Assembly: GCF_050632395.1 (NCBI RefSeq)
Contig: NZ_CP192600.1
Coordinates: forward strand, 3,534,001-3,598,000
Length of the DNA stretch: 64,000 nucleotides
Reading direction: 5' to 3'
DNA from: JAUYQR01 sp050632395
GTDB lineage: Bacteria > Pseudomonadota > Alphaproteobacteria > Rhodobacterales > Rhodobacteraceae
Position numbers and translations under genes: made by a program. Below the pieces are notes generated by a model, which was not told where the DNA came from, did not search any database, and was given only the letters and a program-made list of their open reading frames with translations. Positions within the stretch are counted from its first letter, which is position 1. Each line of letters starts with the position of its first letter. Below, one piece after another: positions 24,424 to 32,480 of the stretch.

Positions 24424-27090
24424 TCAGTTATCGGTCTCGACGTATATCTGCGAAACCGCCACCCCGACCACTGCAGACGTGCCGCCCACGCTCATCTGCA
24501 CCGTTGGTGCCAGCGGTGCGGCGGTGCCCGGCAGGTTTGTCGTGACGGTTCCGGTTGCCGACGCGCCGGTGTCCAGATTCTCCACCTGATAGCTCACCGA
24601 CTGGGTCGTGCCGGGCGGCGAGAACACCGTGATCCGGTAGATCGTGGTGCGGTCCACGGTCGGCACCGGGAACGCCGCGCCAAGGTCGATCTTCGTCGCA
24701 ACACCGGCGCCGTCGTTTGCCATGAACTGGACGTTCGCATCGGCGGCGTCCCAGCCCATCCCGACCATGTCGGTCAGGGTCGAGGGCTCCACGTCGGCAG
24801 GCGCCCCGGTCGGGCGCATCCCCACAAAGGCGCGGTGCGTGGCGTTGGCAACGCCGGTTGCGGGGCCCCAAACGGCGACCAGATGAAACCCGCCCCGGTT
24901 GGCCGCAGCCCCGCCGACGGTGAACTGGTTCGCCTGGCTGCGCATCCCGGCGACAGCGGTGGTCGCGGCGGTCGTGATCAGAAACTCGGATTTGCGCACC
25001 TGCCCCCAGAACGTGCCGCCCGCCCAGTTCGACGACGTAAGCGTTCCGGTGGTCGACATGATCAGACCGTCTCCGGTGACAGCCACCGCGCTCGAGCCGG
25101 GCGAATTCCAGCGTCCAACCTTGTTGCGCCCGATATGGGGTTGCAGCGAACTGTCCAGACCGCTTGGCCCTATGAACGCCGGCATGATCCGCCCGCCCAC
25201 ATTGCGGGCGAAAAGGTTCGCGTTGCCCGCAGCCGGGGTGGCGGGGCTGGTCACCACCGGAAACGTCACCTCGCCCGCATCGCTGACGAGGTTCACGCTG
25301 TTGCGGATCAGCTTTCCGGTCACACCATCAAACCGCGCCAGCGCAAGGTTGGTGGCTGTAGCAGGGCCGACCACATCGCCCGACCCGCCGCCCGCTGCCG
25401 CCGACAGCGTGGTGCCCGTCATCGTCAGGCCCGACCCCAGCGTAATCTCCTGCACGTCGCCCGTCCCGCCATCGCCCCGGCCCAACAGCCGCGACGCCGC
25501 CGATACATTCTGCATCTTGGCATAGCTCACCGCGTCCGCGTCGATGGTCCAGACCGCGCCAGACGCCGATACCGTGATGTCGCCCTTGTCGCCATCGCTC
25601 ACTCCGCCGCCCGTCGCGTCGGTGTCGTTGATCCACGCCGAGCCGTTCCACTTCAGAACCTGCCCGGTCACCGGCGCGGTGATCGTCACATCCGCCAGCG
25701 CATTGACCGAGGCCGCCCCGATCCGCGCATCCGCCGCCGCCGAAAAGTCGGTGACCTGCGCCGCCGTGTGCGAGTGCGCCGTCGCGGCCGCCCCCACTTC
25801 GGCGGCAGTATAGGCCAGCGCTGTCTTCACCTGCGCAACCGTCAGATCCTCGGGGTCGCCGCTGCCCGCCGTAACGCGGCCCTTGAACGTCGCCGTCGCC
25901 ATGTTCGCCAGTTTCGCATTCGTCACCGCATCGTTGGCGATGGTCAGCGCCGTCGCACCCGTCACATCTCCGGTATGCGTCGCGTTCGTCACCTTCGCGG
26001 TGTTTGCCGTCACCGCCGCCGTCGCCGCAACTGCCGCCGCGAAATCGCTGATCGTCGCCGCCAGTTGCGTGCCGGTATGCGTCGTGCGGTCGCGCAGTGC
26101 CGCGTCGCTGACGTTGGCCGTGGCCCCGTTGGCGACGTTCAGGATGGTCCGCGCCATTGCCGGGGTCAGAACCTCCGGCGCGCCGGTGCCCGCCGTATCC
26201 CGGCCCAAAAACACGTCGGTCGGCACATCGGCAAGCTTGCCCAATGTGACGGCCCCGGCGTCGATGCTCCAGACCGCGCCGCCGCCCGAGACGGAAAGAT
26301 CGCCCTTGTCGCCGTCCGTCACCGCGCCGCCGCCCAAAACCACCGTGCCGCCGCCGCTGCGCACCTTGACCTCACCGGTCGTCGTGTTCAGCCACAGCGT
26401 TCCATCCACCGGCGCGCCCGGATCTGCGGCCTGCCCGCCCAACCGAACCGGCTGCGGCAGCGTCACCCGGCCGGTCGCCGCATCGGCCACCAGTGCGGTG
26501 TTGAACGCCGACCCGTTCGCGCTGACCTTGACCGAGAAGTCGTCCGTCCCCGCCGTGCCCATCTCTGCCCGGCCCGAAAATCCGGTCTGGAACAGAAGGC
26601 TCGCCGTATCGCCCGCCGTGGCCTTGTTCAGCTTCAGCTGGTGCCCCGCACCGGCATGGTTCAACAGCGTCGCCGGCGACGACACCGTCAGCCGGTTCGT
26701 CGCATCCGGCGTGGCCGATACGCCCACACGCGACGCCACGAACGGCGCCTCCGAAGGCGCCTTCCACGCAGCCCCGTCGAACACCGCCGTCTGCCCCTCG
26801 GCCAGCACATGCGCCTGCCAACCCAGAAGGGGCGCAGTGAACTGCCAGCCCGTTTCCGCATAGAATGCGATCTTGCCCGATTGCCCGGCCCAAGGCCCGG
26901 TCGCCCCCGCCGCCACGATATGGCGATCCCCCACCGCCGGCAGCGCCGGTGCGGTGGTCAGCGTCCGGTTGATCACCGACAACTGGACGATCAGGTCCAA
27001 GACCGCCAGCGCCTCGTTATGGGTGACGTGTTTCTGCGCCTGCGCAGGAAGGATCAGGGGCAGCGACAGGATCGTGGTTTCGTCGGGCAT
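24424..27090 (-). CDS. DUF2793 phage-tail-fibre/spike-like protein
   Basis: The ATG at 27090 has a strong GGAGG site; the upstream continuation of the frame is not part of the protein. Residues about 8-110 are a DUF2793 domain (SLPLILPAQAQKHVTHNEAL; later AFYAETGWQFTAPLLGWQ). Residues about 250-550 are an Ala/Thr/Gly-rich stalk with three copies of a repeat (see separate entry). The last about 250 residues are a beta-rich domain with no recognised catalytic motif. This is the layout of phage tail fibres and receptor-binding spikes. No other phage gene is close. From memory, Rhodobacterales gene transfer agents use unlinked spike genes of a similar kind near capsule genes, but I could not verify this. 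No signal peptide. Confidence 0.7.
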   Translation of the reverse strand: MPDETTILSLPLILPAQAQKHVTHNEALAVLDLIVQLSVINRTLTTAPALPAVGDRHIVAAGATGPWAGQSGKIAFYAETGWQFTAPLLGWQAHVLAEGQTAVFDGAAWKAPSEAPFVASRVGVSATPDATNRLTVSSPATLLNHAGAGHQLKLNKATAGDTASLLFQTGFSGRAEMGTAGTDDFSVKVSANGSAFNTALVADAATGRVTLPQPVRLGGQAADPGAPVDGTLWLNTTTGEVKVRSGGGTVVLGGGAVTDGDKGDLSVSGGGAVWSIDAGAVTLGKLADVPTDVFLGRDTAGTGAPEVLTPAMARTILNVANGATANVSDAALRDRTTHTGTQLAATISDFAAAVAATAAVTANTAKVTNATHTGDVTGATALTIANDAVTNAKLANMATATFKGRVTAGSGDPEDLTVAQVKTALAYTAAEVGAAATAHSHTAAQVTDFSAAADARIGAASVNALADVTITAPVTGQVLKWNGSAWINDTDATGGGVSDGDKGDITVSASGAVWTIDADAVSYAKMQNVSAASRLLGRGDGGTGDVQEITLGSGLTMTGTTLSAAAGGGSGDVVGPATATNLALARFDGVTGKLIRNSVNLVSDAGEVTFPVVTSPATPAAGNANLFARNVGGRIMPAFIGPSGLDSSLQPHIGRNKVGRWNSPGSSAVAVTGDGLIMSTTGTLTSSNWAGGTFWGQVRKSEFLITTAATTAVAGMRSQANQFTVGGAAANRGGFHLVAVWGPATGVANATHRAFVGMRPTGAPADVEPSTLTDMVGMGWDAADANVQFMANDGAGVATKIDLGAAFPVPTVDRTTIYRITVFSPPGTTQSVSYQVENLDTGASATGTVTTNLPGTAAPLAPTVQMSVGGTSAVVGVAVSQIYVETDN
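25441..26271 (-). repeat. three internal stalk repeats in the DUF2793 protein
   Basis: The encoded protein repeats a segment of about 35 residues at about 274-309, 382-417 and 514-550. The shared pattern is (T/S)I-D/N-A-x-A-V-x(3)-K-L/M followed by LGR/KGR, then a Gly-Thr-Gly-like turn and (V/D)-(L/I)-T. The first and third copies are also preceded by an SDGDKGD-SVSGGAVW-like segment (residues 258-273 and 498-513). Such stalk repeats are usual in phage fibres and suggest domain duplication. Confidence 0.6.
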
Positions 27091-27189
27091 GAATACCTCC
27101 GCAGGAACGCCTTGACGCGCGACCCTAGGGATCAGCCCTTCATGCCCCGTAACCCGACCGCGCGCCCCCAAGGCCCTGCGCGCAACGCC

Positions 27190-28083
27190 TCACAACTCCG
27201 GCTGCGGCGGTATGCGCCCGCGCCGCGCCTCGGCCCAAGTGTTCAGGCTGACCGCACCCACGATCATCGCCCCACCCAGCAGCACGAACGCATCCACCGC
27301 CTCGCCAAAGACCACCGCGCCAAGGATCGCCGCCCAGACGATCTGCAAGAACGTCACCGGTTGCGTCACCGCCAACGGTGCCGCCGCGAAGGCCCGCGTC
27401 ATCGTGTAATGCCCAAACGTCGCCAGAGCCGCCACCACCGCCAGCCACGCCCACTGGTCCCAGCGCACCGGCTCCCACACCCACAGCGCAAAGGGCAACA
27501 ACCCCAACGCCACCGTCACCGACAGCACCGCCACCACCACACTCGCCGAGGCCATCGAACTCAACCGCTTGGCAAAGATATAGCTCACCGCAAAGCACAA
27601 GGTCGCCGCCATCTGCGCCAGATGCCCGACCGACACCTCGCGCAGCCCCGGTCGCAGAACGACGAGCGCCCCCAGCAACGCCACGACGATCGAGATCACC
27701 CGCCCGCGCCCCAGCCCCTCGCCCAGCAAAAGCCCCGCAATCACCAAGACCACCACCGGGTTCAGAAACCCGATCGCCGCCATCTCCGCCACCGGCACCC
27801 GCGCCATCGCGTAGAACCAGAAGATCACCGCCGCGACATGCAGCACGCCCCGCCAGCCGAACAGCTTCAGCACCGAAGGCGGAAACCGCGTCGCCCGCGC
27901 GGCCCAGATCGCCGGGCCAAGGAACACCAGCCCGATGGCAAAGCGGATGAACGCCGACTGCGCCGCCGGAAGGTCGGTCCCCAGATGCCGCACGATCCCG
28001 TTCACGCCGACAAAGGCAATCCCGGTGATCAACATCCACATCACGCCCTCTACCGGGCGCCCAAGGTCGGTCATCTTCTGCAT
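27190..28083 (-). CDS. EamA/DMT-family exporter (10 TM)
   Basis: The start is set at the ATG at 28083 (MQKMTDLGRP), avoiding overlap with the preceding argO gene; MTDLGRP at 28074 is also possible. About 297 residues with ten hydrophobic segments in two EamA halves. The EamA hallmarks GFLNPVVVLVIAGLLLGEGL (end of half 1) and AAILGAVVFGEAV (half 2) are visible. Members of the drug/metabolite transporter superfamily export amino acids, purines and other small metabolites. It is third in an ACT-argO-eamA set, so amino-acid export is a good guess, without direct evidence. Confidence 0.8.
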   Translation of the reverse strand: MQKMTDLGRPVEGVMWMLITGIAFVGVNGIVRHLGTDLPAAQSAFIRFAIGLVFLGPAIWAARATRFPPSVLKLFGWRGVLHVAAVIFWFYAMARVPVAEMAAIGFLNPVVVLVIAGLLLGEGLGRGRVISIVVALLGALVVLRPGLREVSVGHLAQMAATLCFAVSYIFAKRLSSMASASVVVAVLSVTVALGLLPFALWVWEPVRWDQWAWLAVVAALATFGHYTMTRAFAAAPLAVTQPVTFLQIVWAAILGAVVFGEAVDAFVLLGGAMIVGAVSLNTWAEARRGRIPPQPEL

Positions 28084-28105
28084 GGGGCGGACAGAACCCG
28101 AAGGT

Positions 28106-28708
28106 TCAGCCAAACACAAGGGCCGCCGCGATGGCCCACATCGTCAGGCCCACCACCACCTCCAGCACCACCCAGGCCTGCGGCCTTGCGAACAACGGCG
28201 CCAAGAGCCGCGCCCCGAACCCAAGCACCGCAAAGAAACTCAACGACCCCAACGCCGCCGCAATGCCGAACGCCACCCCATGCGGTGCATACTGCGCCGA
28301 GATCGACCCCATCAGCACCACCGTATCCAGATAGACATGCGGGTTGGCCCAGGTCAGCATCAGGCATGTCGCAATCACCTGCTTCAGCGGCGCCGCCTTG
28401 GCATCTGCGGGTAACAAGGCTTCACCGCCCTGCATCGCCGCCCGAAAGCAAGAAGCGCCATAGACCAGAAGGAACGCAACTCCCAGCCAGCGCATCGCCT
28501 CGCCGATCCAGGGTGCTGAGCGCGACAATGCGCCAAACCCCGCCACGCCCGCCGCAATCAGCACCGCGTCCGACAGCGCGCAGATCGCAACCACGACGGC
28601 GACATGTTCCCTTCGCAAACCCTGTCGCAGCACAAAGGCATTCTGCGCACCGATCGCAAGGATCAGGCTGATGGCCACCAGATAGCCCTGCAACGCCGCC
28701 TCAACCAC
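28106..28708 (-). CDS. argO: ArgO/LysE-family basic amino acid exporter
   Basis: The start is a GTG at 28708 with AGGAGG 7 bases upstream. This gives 200 residues, the family length; the frame's upstream ATG would add residues with no hydrophobic character. The N-terminus VVEAALQGYLVAISLILAIG and the motif GAQNAFVLRQGLRREH match ArgO/LysE. About six membrane segments follow. It exports arginine or lysine and protects against overload. Its GTG overlaps the last codons of the ACT-domain gene, and the argP-like regulator is divergent, matching the regulation known for argO/lysE. The choice between Arg and Lys is not readable. Confidence 0.85.
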   Translation of the reverse strand: MVEAALQGYLVAISLILAIGAQNAFVLRQGLRREHVAVVVAICALSDAVLIAAGVAGFGALSRSAPWIGEAMRWLGVAFLLVYGASCFRAAMQGGEALLPADAKAAPLKQVIATCLMLTWANPHVYLDTVVLMGSISAQYAPHGVAFGIAAALGSLSFFAVLGFGARLLAPLFARPQAWVVLEVVVGLTMWAIAAALVFG

Positions 28709-29084
28709 GCGACGCCTCCTGCAGGGCGGCCAGTGCATCGTGGCGCCGGTCCCATTGCACAAGGATATGGTCATGGTGGAAGCCCGCGATCACGTTCGCG
28801 CTGATCCCGACGGCAGCCAGAGCCGTGGCGAAGGTTGCCGTCAATCCGACTGCGGCAAGGTCGCTGTGGATGCCAAGGCTGATCCGCGCCCAAGGGTCCG
28901 AATGCATCCCCGCCGCCTGCATGTCCGCCAATATGGCCACCACGGTCAGCCCCTCTTCTTCGGCCACCGTCGCGAAGGGTTGCAGCGGCAGCGTTCCGCC
29001 GCGCCAGACCGCAATCCCGTAGGGCGTGGAAGACAAGAGCGGCTCCATCTTGCGCAACAAGACGTCCAGATCGCGTTCAGCCAT
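28701..29084 (-). CDS. ACT-domain protein
   Basis: The start is the ATG at 29084 (MAERDLDVLLRKMEP); 127 residues. The fold pattern matches an ACT domain of the aspartate-kinase/DUF2241 type: SSTPYGIAVWRG, VAILADMQAAGM and the glycine/hydrophobic ISANVIAGFHHDHILVQW. Small ACT proteins bind amino acids. It is the first gene of the set transcribed away from argP and overlaps the argO start by 8 bases, so it may sense the exported amino acid or tune the exporter. No enzyme domain is attached. Confidence 0.75.
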   Translation of the reverse strand: MAERDLDVLLRKMEPLLSSTPYGIAVWRGGTLPLQPFATVAEEEGLTVVAILADMQAAGMHSDPWARISLGIHSDLAAVGLTATFATALAAVGISANVIAGFHHDHILVQWDRRHDALAALQEASRG

Positions 29085-29184
29085 GCTTCCGCTCACCCAT
29101 GATGTGTTTCGGTTTCGGGCTTGACTAATTGCTTGGCGCGGCATCAATCAAATTAAATCCTTTGTGGTAACATTAGCAAAACTG
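29085..29184. promoter_or_regulatory. divergent control region of argP and ACT-argO operon
   Basis: This 100-base gap is AT-rich on its right side (about 29121-29180, including AATTGCTTGG, ATCAATCAAATTAAATCC and GGTAACATTAGC). A TTGACT at 29121-29126 could be a -35 for argP. ArgP/LysG proteins bind such divergent regions to activate the exporter gene when the amino acid is plentiful. The binding site was not resolved. Confidence 0.4.
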
Positions 29185-30075
29185 ATGCTGGACCCAGCCC
29201 AACTCGCAGCACTGGCCGCCGTCCACCGACGCGGCTCGTTCGATTTTGCCGCCGCGGCCCTCGGGGTCACGCCCTCGGCCATCTCGCAACGTATAAAGGC
29301 ACTGGAAGAAGTGACCGGAACGTTGCTTGTGCGCCGTGGCCAGCCCTGCACCGCAACCGCGACGGGACTGCGCCTGATCCGCCATCATGACGAGGTCGCG
29401 CTCCTTGAAAGCAGCCTGCTGGCAGACCTTCCCGGTCTCAACACAGGCCCCGCCACCCTGCGCATCGCGGTCAATTCCGACAGCCTCGCAACTTGGGTGA
29501 TCCCGGCACTTGCCGCAACCGAAGGGCTGCTGTTCGACCTCGTGATCGACGAAGAAGAGGGAAGCCAGGAATGGCTGAAGCGCGGCGAAGTGATCGCCGC
29601 CATCACCTCCCACGCCGGCCCGCTTCAGGGCTGCGACACGATGCCCCTCGGTAGCCTGCGCTTCCGCGCCACCGCATCACCGGCCTTCATGCAGCGCTGG
29701 TTCCCGGATGGCCCGACCGCCGAAGCGCTCGCCCGCGCACCCGCGATTACCTTCTCCGACAAGGACCGGCTGCAAGAACGCTGGATCATGCGCCACACCG
29801 GCACCAGCGCCCGCAGGGTGATCTTTCCCAGCCACCGGATAGCCTCGTCGCAGGCCTTCCTTGATGCCGGCCTCAACGGCCTCGGCTGGAGCATGAACCC
29901 CGACATACTCGCCGCGCCACACCTCGCCGCTGGCACTCTCGTCGAACTCTTTCCCGACACTCCCCTCGACGTGGCCCTGCACTGGCAATTCACCCGCCTT
30001 GCCGCACCCGCCCTCGCCCCGGTGACCGACGCGATCCGCCGCTCGGCCCGCGCCCTGCTGGTGCAGCCGCCTTGA
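29185..30075 (+). CDS. argP: ArgP/LysG-type LysR-family regulator
   Basis: The start is set at the ATG at 29185 (MLDPAQLAALAAVHRRGSF), where ArgP homologues begin; a GTG 21 bases earlier is possible. The 296-residue protein has an HTH (FDFAAAALGVTPSAISQRIK) and a ligand-binding domain with the ArgP-type ending ALHWQFTRL...DAIRRSA. ArgP controls argO in E. coli in response to Arg or Lys, and here it is divergent from an argO-like gene. The first of the three convincing amino-acid regulators in the window; no damage. Confidence 0.85.
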   Translation: MLDPAQLAALAAVHRRGSFDFAAAALGVTPSAISQRIKALEEVTGTLLVRRGQPCTATATGLRLIRHHDEVALLESSLLADLPGLNTGPATLRIAVNSDSLATWVIPALAATEGLLFDLVIDEEEGSQEWLKRGEVIAAITSHAGPLQGCDTMPLGSLRFRATASPAFMQRWFPDGPTAEALARAPAITFSDKDRLQERWIMRHTGTSARRVIFPSHRIASSQAFLDAGLNGLGWSMNPDILAAPHLAAGTLVELFPDTPLDVALHWQFTRLAAPALAPVTDAIRRSARALLVQPP

Positions 30076-30106
30076 CGCGCCGCACCCGCCCCGCAAAACT
30101 GGCGGC

Positions 30107-30655
30107 ATGACAGACCCACACCGCCCCTACCGCCAGCTAGCCCGCAACAACCGCCTCGCCAACCGCCGCCTCGCCGGCGCCATCGCGGCGCTGCAGCCCG
30201 GCGAGTGGGAGGCCCCGCGCACCAGCTTTTTCCCCAGCCTCCGTGCCACGATGAACCACATCTATCTGGTGGATCGCTTCTACATCGACGCGCTGCAAGG
30301 CGGCACGCTTGGGGTCTCGGTCTTCGCCAGCCCCGAACCCTTCCCCGACCCGGCCCCACTCGCCGCCGCGCAAGATGCGCTCGACACCACCGTCCTCGCC
30401 CTCATCACCGACGCGCCAGACCTGAACCGCCCGGTCCACATCCACCGCGCCGACCGCATCCAGACGGAAACGCTGGCCGACACCCTGATGCACCTGTTCC
30501 TGCACAGCCAGCACCACCGCGGGCAGGTCCACGCCATGCTCTCTGGCAGCACCGTCAAGCCGCCGCAACTGGACGAATTCTTCATGGCAGACGACGCCCG
30601 CTTCCGCGCAGACGACCTCGCCGCCCTCGGCTGGACCGAATCCGACCTCGCCTGA
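30107..30655 (+). CDS. DinB-family (DUF664-type) putative metal-dependent protein
   Basis: The 182-residue protein is a four-helix DinB-like fold: YRQLARNNRLANRRL at the start, H51 in ATMNHIYLVDRFY, and HLFLHSQHHRGQVHAML near 129-145. The three histidines H51, H133 and H137 are placed to bind a divalent metal as in DinB proteins. Some members are thiol-dependent transferases (for example mycothiol or bacillithiol transferases), but the function of this one is unknown. It follows argP by 32 bases on the same strand and may be co-transcribed. Confidence 0.78.
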   Translation: MTDPHRPYRQLARNNRLANRRLAGAIAALQPGEWEAPRTSFFPSLRATMNHIYLVDRFYIDALQGGTLGVSVFASPEPFPDPAPLAAAQDALDTTVLALITDAPDLNRPVHIHRADRIQTETLADTLMHLFLHSQHHRGQVHAMLSGSTVKPPQLDEFFMADDARFRADDLAALGWTESDLA

Positions 30656-30738
30656 CCAGACGAACGCCTCCCTTCCCCCTCATGGGAGAAGGCTGGCGCG
30701 CGGGGCCGCCCCCTTCGGCCGAACCAGACCCCGCCCGC

Positions 30739-31152
30739 CTACTTCTGGATCGTGCGCAGCCACGCCACCAGATCGGCAATCGGCTGGCTCGTCATCAACG
30801 GCTGCCCGGTCTCGGTCTTCAAGGCCACGTCATGGCCTTCAAAGAAGTTGCCATACACCGGCATCGCGCTGCCGTGCGCCACCAGCGGGTCACGCCCGTC
30901 GATCCGCGACGTCACCCGCTCCAGCGGAAACTCCCCGCCATGCCGGGCCACCAGCGTCGTCAGGTCCGACGGCTGCACCGTCAGCGCCGTCACCATCGGC
31001 CCATGCCCGGTCGCCTCGATCCCGTGGCAGACCGCGCAATGCGCGCGGTACAGCGCTTCGCCCGTCACCGCGTCACCCGGCACCACCTCGCCCTCGGCAA
31101 AAGCCGGCCCCGCCAGCGGGACGATCAGGAAAATCCAACTCCAGCGCGTCAT
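30739..31152 (-). CDS. periplasmic class I c-type cytochrome
   Basis: The ATG at 31152 has GGAGG six bases upstream. The 137-residue precursor has a Sec signal (MTRWSWIFLIVPLAGPAFA), a CAVCH haem site at 39-43 and a possible methionine ligand in SAMPVYGNF near 100. It is a small soluble monohaem cytochrome c. It is convergent with the DinB-like gene; the 83 bases between them include a GGGAG-rich stretch but no clear terminator. The electron-transfer partner cannot be inferred. Confidence 0.82.
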   Translation of the reverse strand: MTRWSWIFLIVPLAGPAFAEGEVVPGDAVTGEALYRAHCAVCHGIEATGHGPMVTALTVQPSDLTTLVARHGGEFPLERVTSRIDGRDPLVAHGSAMPVYGNFFEGHDVALKTETGQPLMTSQPIADLVAWLRTIQK

Positions 31153-31227
31153 GCCATCCTCCATGCTGCATACCGCACAAGGCTACACCACCCGCCTGCG
31201 CCAGCATTGATCAAGGTCACACAAACG

Positions 31228-31256
31228 AAAAAGGCCCCCGTCACCGAGGGCCCTTT
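31228..31256 (-). terminator. rho-independent terminator of yebC
   Basis: Read on the minus strand, a stem AAGGGCCCTCG and the reverse GGGGGCCTT is followed by TTTTTCG. It starts about 20 bases after the yebC stop. It is a strong intrinsic terminator, with the T-run at the yebC-distal side. Confidence 0.85.
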
Positions 31257-31275
31257 CATCCATTGGCAGCTAGGC

Positions 31276-32019
31276 TCACTCCAGCAGCGCCGCAACCTCT
31301 TCGGGAATGTCGAAGTTGTGCGTCACGGTCTGCACATCGTCATCCTCTTCCAGCATGTCGATCAACCGCATCAGCTTTTGCGCGGTTTCCAGATCAACCT
31401 CGGTCAGGGTCTGCGGCTTCCAGATCAGCTTTGATTCCGTCGATTCCCCCAGCGCCTTTTCCAGCGCGTCCGAAACCTCCGACAAGTTCTCCACCTGGCA
31501 ATAGATCCAGTGGCCGTCCTCGTCGCTTTCGACGTCATCCGCACCGGCATCTAGCGCCGCCATCATCACGTCATCCGCCGATCCGACGCTGGCCGGATAG
31601 GAAATCTCGCCCACCCGGTCAAAGCTGTGCGCGACCGATCCCGTGGTGCCAAGATTGCCGCCGCATTTGGAGAAATACGACCGCACGTTCGACGCCGTGC
31701 GGTTCACGTTGTCGGTCATCGTCTCGACGATCACCGCGATCCCGTTAACGCCGTAGCCCTCATAACGGATCTCAGTGTAATCCGCGCTGTCGCCCATCTG
31801 CGATTTCTTGATCGCCCGGTCGATCACGTCCTTTGGCATCGACACGGCCTTCGCCGCCTTCACCGCCAGCCGCAGACGCGGGTTCATGTCGACGTCTGGC
31901 ATCCCCATCTTGGCCGCGACGGTGATTTCCTTCGCCAGCTTCGAGAACATCTTGGAGCGCAACTTGTCCTGCTTGCCCTTGCGGTGCTGGATGTTCGCCC
32001 ATTTCGAATGGCCTGCCAT
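31276..32019 (-). CDS. yebC: YebC/PmpR-family protein (DUF28)
   Basis: The 247-residue protein starts MAGHSKWANIQHRKGKQD, an almost invariant signature. The family is 235-250 residues with three domains and an acidic, Asp/Glu-rich middle, for example GADDVESDEDGHWIYC. Members are described as DNA-binding transcription regulators and, more recently, as ribosome-associated factors that rescue stalled proline-rich translation. Cytoplasmic. It has its own terminator and no obvious partner here; the upstream gene is a lipoprotein on the same strand, 86 bases away. Confidence 0.95.
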   Translation of the reverse strand: MAGHSKWANIQHRKGKQDKLRSKMFSKLAKEITVAAKMGMPDVDMNPRLRLAVKAAKAVSMPKDVIDRAIKKSQMGDSADYTEIRYEGYGVNGIAVIVETMTDNVNRTASNVRSYFSKCGGNLGTTGSVAHSFDRVGEISYPASVGSADDVMMAALDAGADDVESDEDGHWIYCQVENLSEVSDALEKALGESTESKLIWKPQTLTEVDLETAQKLMRLIDMLEEDDDVQTVTHNFDIPEEVAALLE

Positions 32020-32105
32020 GACCCCTGAACTCCGGTCTAGAATTGATGGCGTCCTCTACACCAGCGCACCGCGTCCCCGCAACCCCGCCAGCAAAGACGC
32101 CTCGG

Positions 32106-32480
32106 TCAGCCGCCCGCCAGATCCGCCGCCGCCGACACGAACACCCGGTCGATCCCGGCCGGATCGGTGATCACCACCTCCGCCATCGGCGGCGCAGCAC
32201 CTTCGGCGCCCAAGGGCTCGGTCAGCCCGGTCGAAAGCCTGCGCAAACCGTCGCGGTCCGCCACCTCCCGCACCGCATAGCCATACCCCGGCCCGCACGG
32301 CTCCAGCCGCCCCACGCCACCCGCCGCCGCCCAGTTGGCCTGGCACACCGTCCCATCCGACAGCGTCACCGTCAGCACGTCAGCCGACAGACGCGCCGCC
32401 TGCGGCACCGGATTGCCCGCAGCAACCGAACAGCCCGCCAGCAGGATCGGCCCCAAAAACCGGCGCATCGCATTGCCCAT
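32106..32480 (-). CDS. small predicted lipoprotein of unknown function
   Basis: The ATG at 32480 overlaps the stop of the SLC13 permease in a TGATG arrangement, so the two are translationally coupled; an ATG at 32468 gives an even better lipoprotein signal (MRRFLGPILLAGCS). The lipobox LLAGC gives a cysteine for lipid attachment, with Ser as the next residue, so it should go to the outer membrane. The mature part (about 100 residues) has two cysteines (VCQANW, EPCGPGYGY) that may pair, and a predicted beta-rich fold. No family recognised. Coupling to the SLC13 permease is the only clue to its role. Confidence 0.65.
   Translation of the reverse strand: MGNAMRRFLGPILLAGCSVAAGNPVPQAARLSADVLTVTLSDGTVCQANWAAAGGVGRLEPCGPGYGYAVREVADRDGLRRLSTGLTEPLGAEGAAPPMAEVVITDPAGIDRVFVSAAADLAGG

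Noticed and set aside
24424..27090. A prophage or prophage remnant around the DUF2793 gene
   Set aside because: No integrase, capsid, terminase, portal or lysis gene, and no direct repeats or tRNA were seen on either side.
24340..28671. A 1,443-codon open frame on the plus strand
   Set aside because: It is antisense to the DUF2793, EamA and ArgO genes, is Arg/Pro/His-rich in composition and has no family motif. Long antisense frames are common at this GC content.
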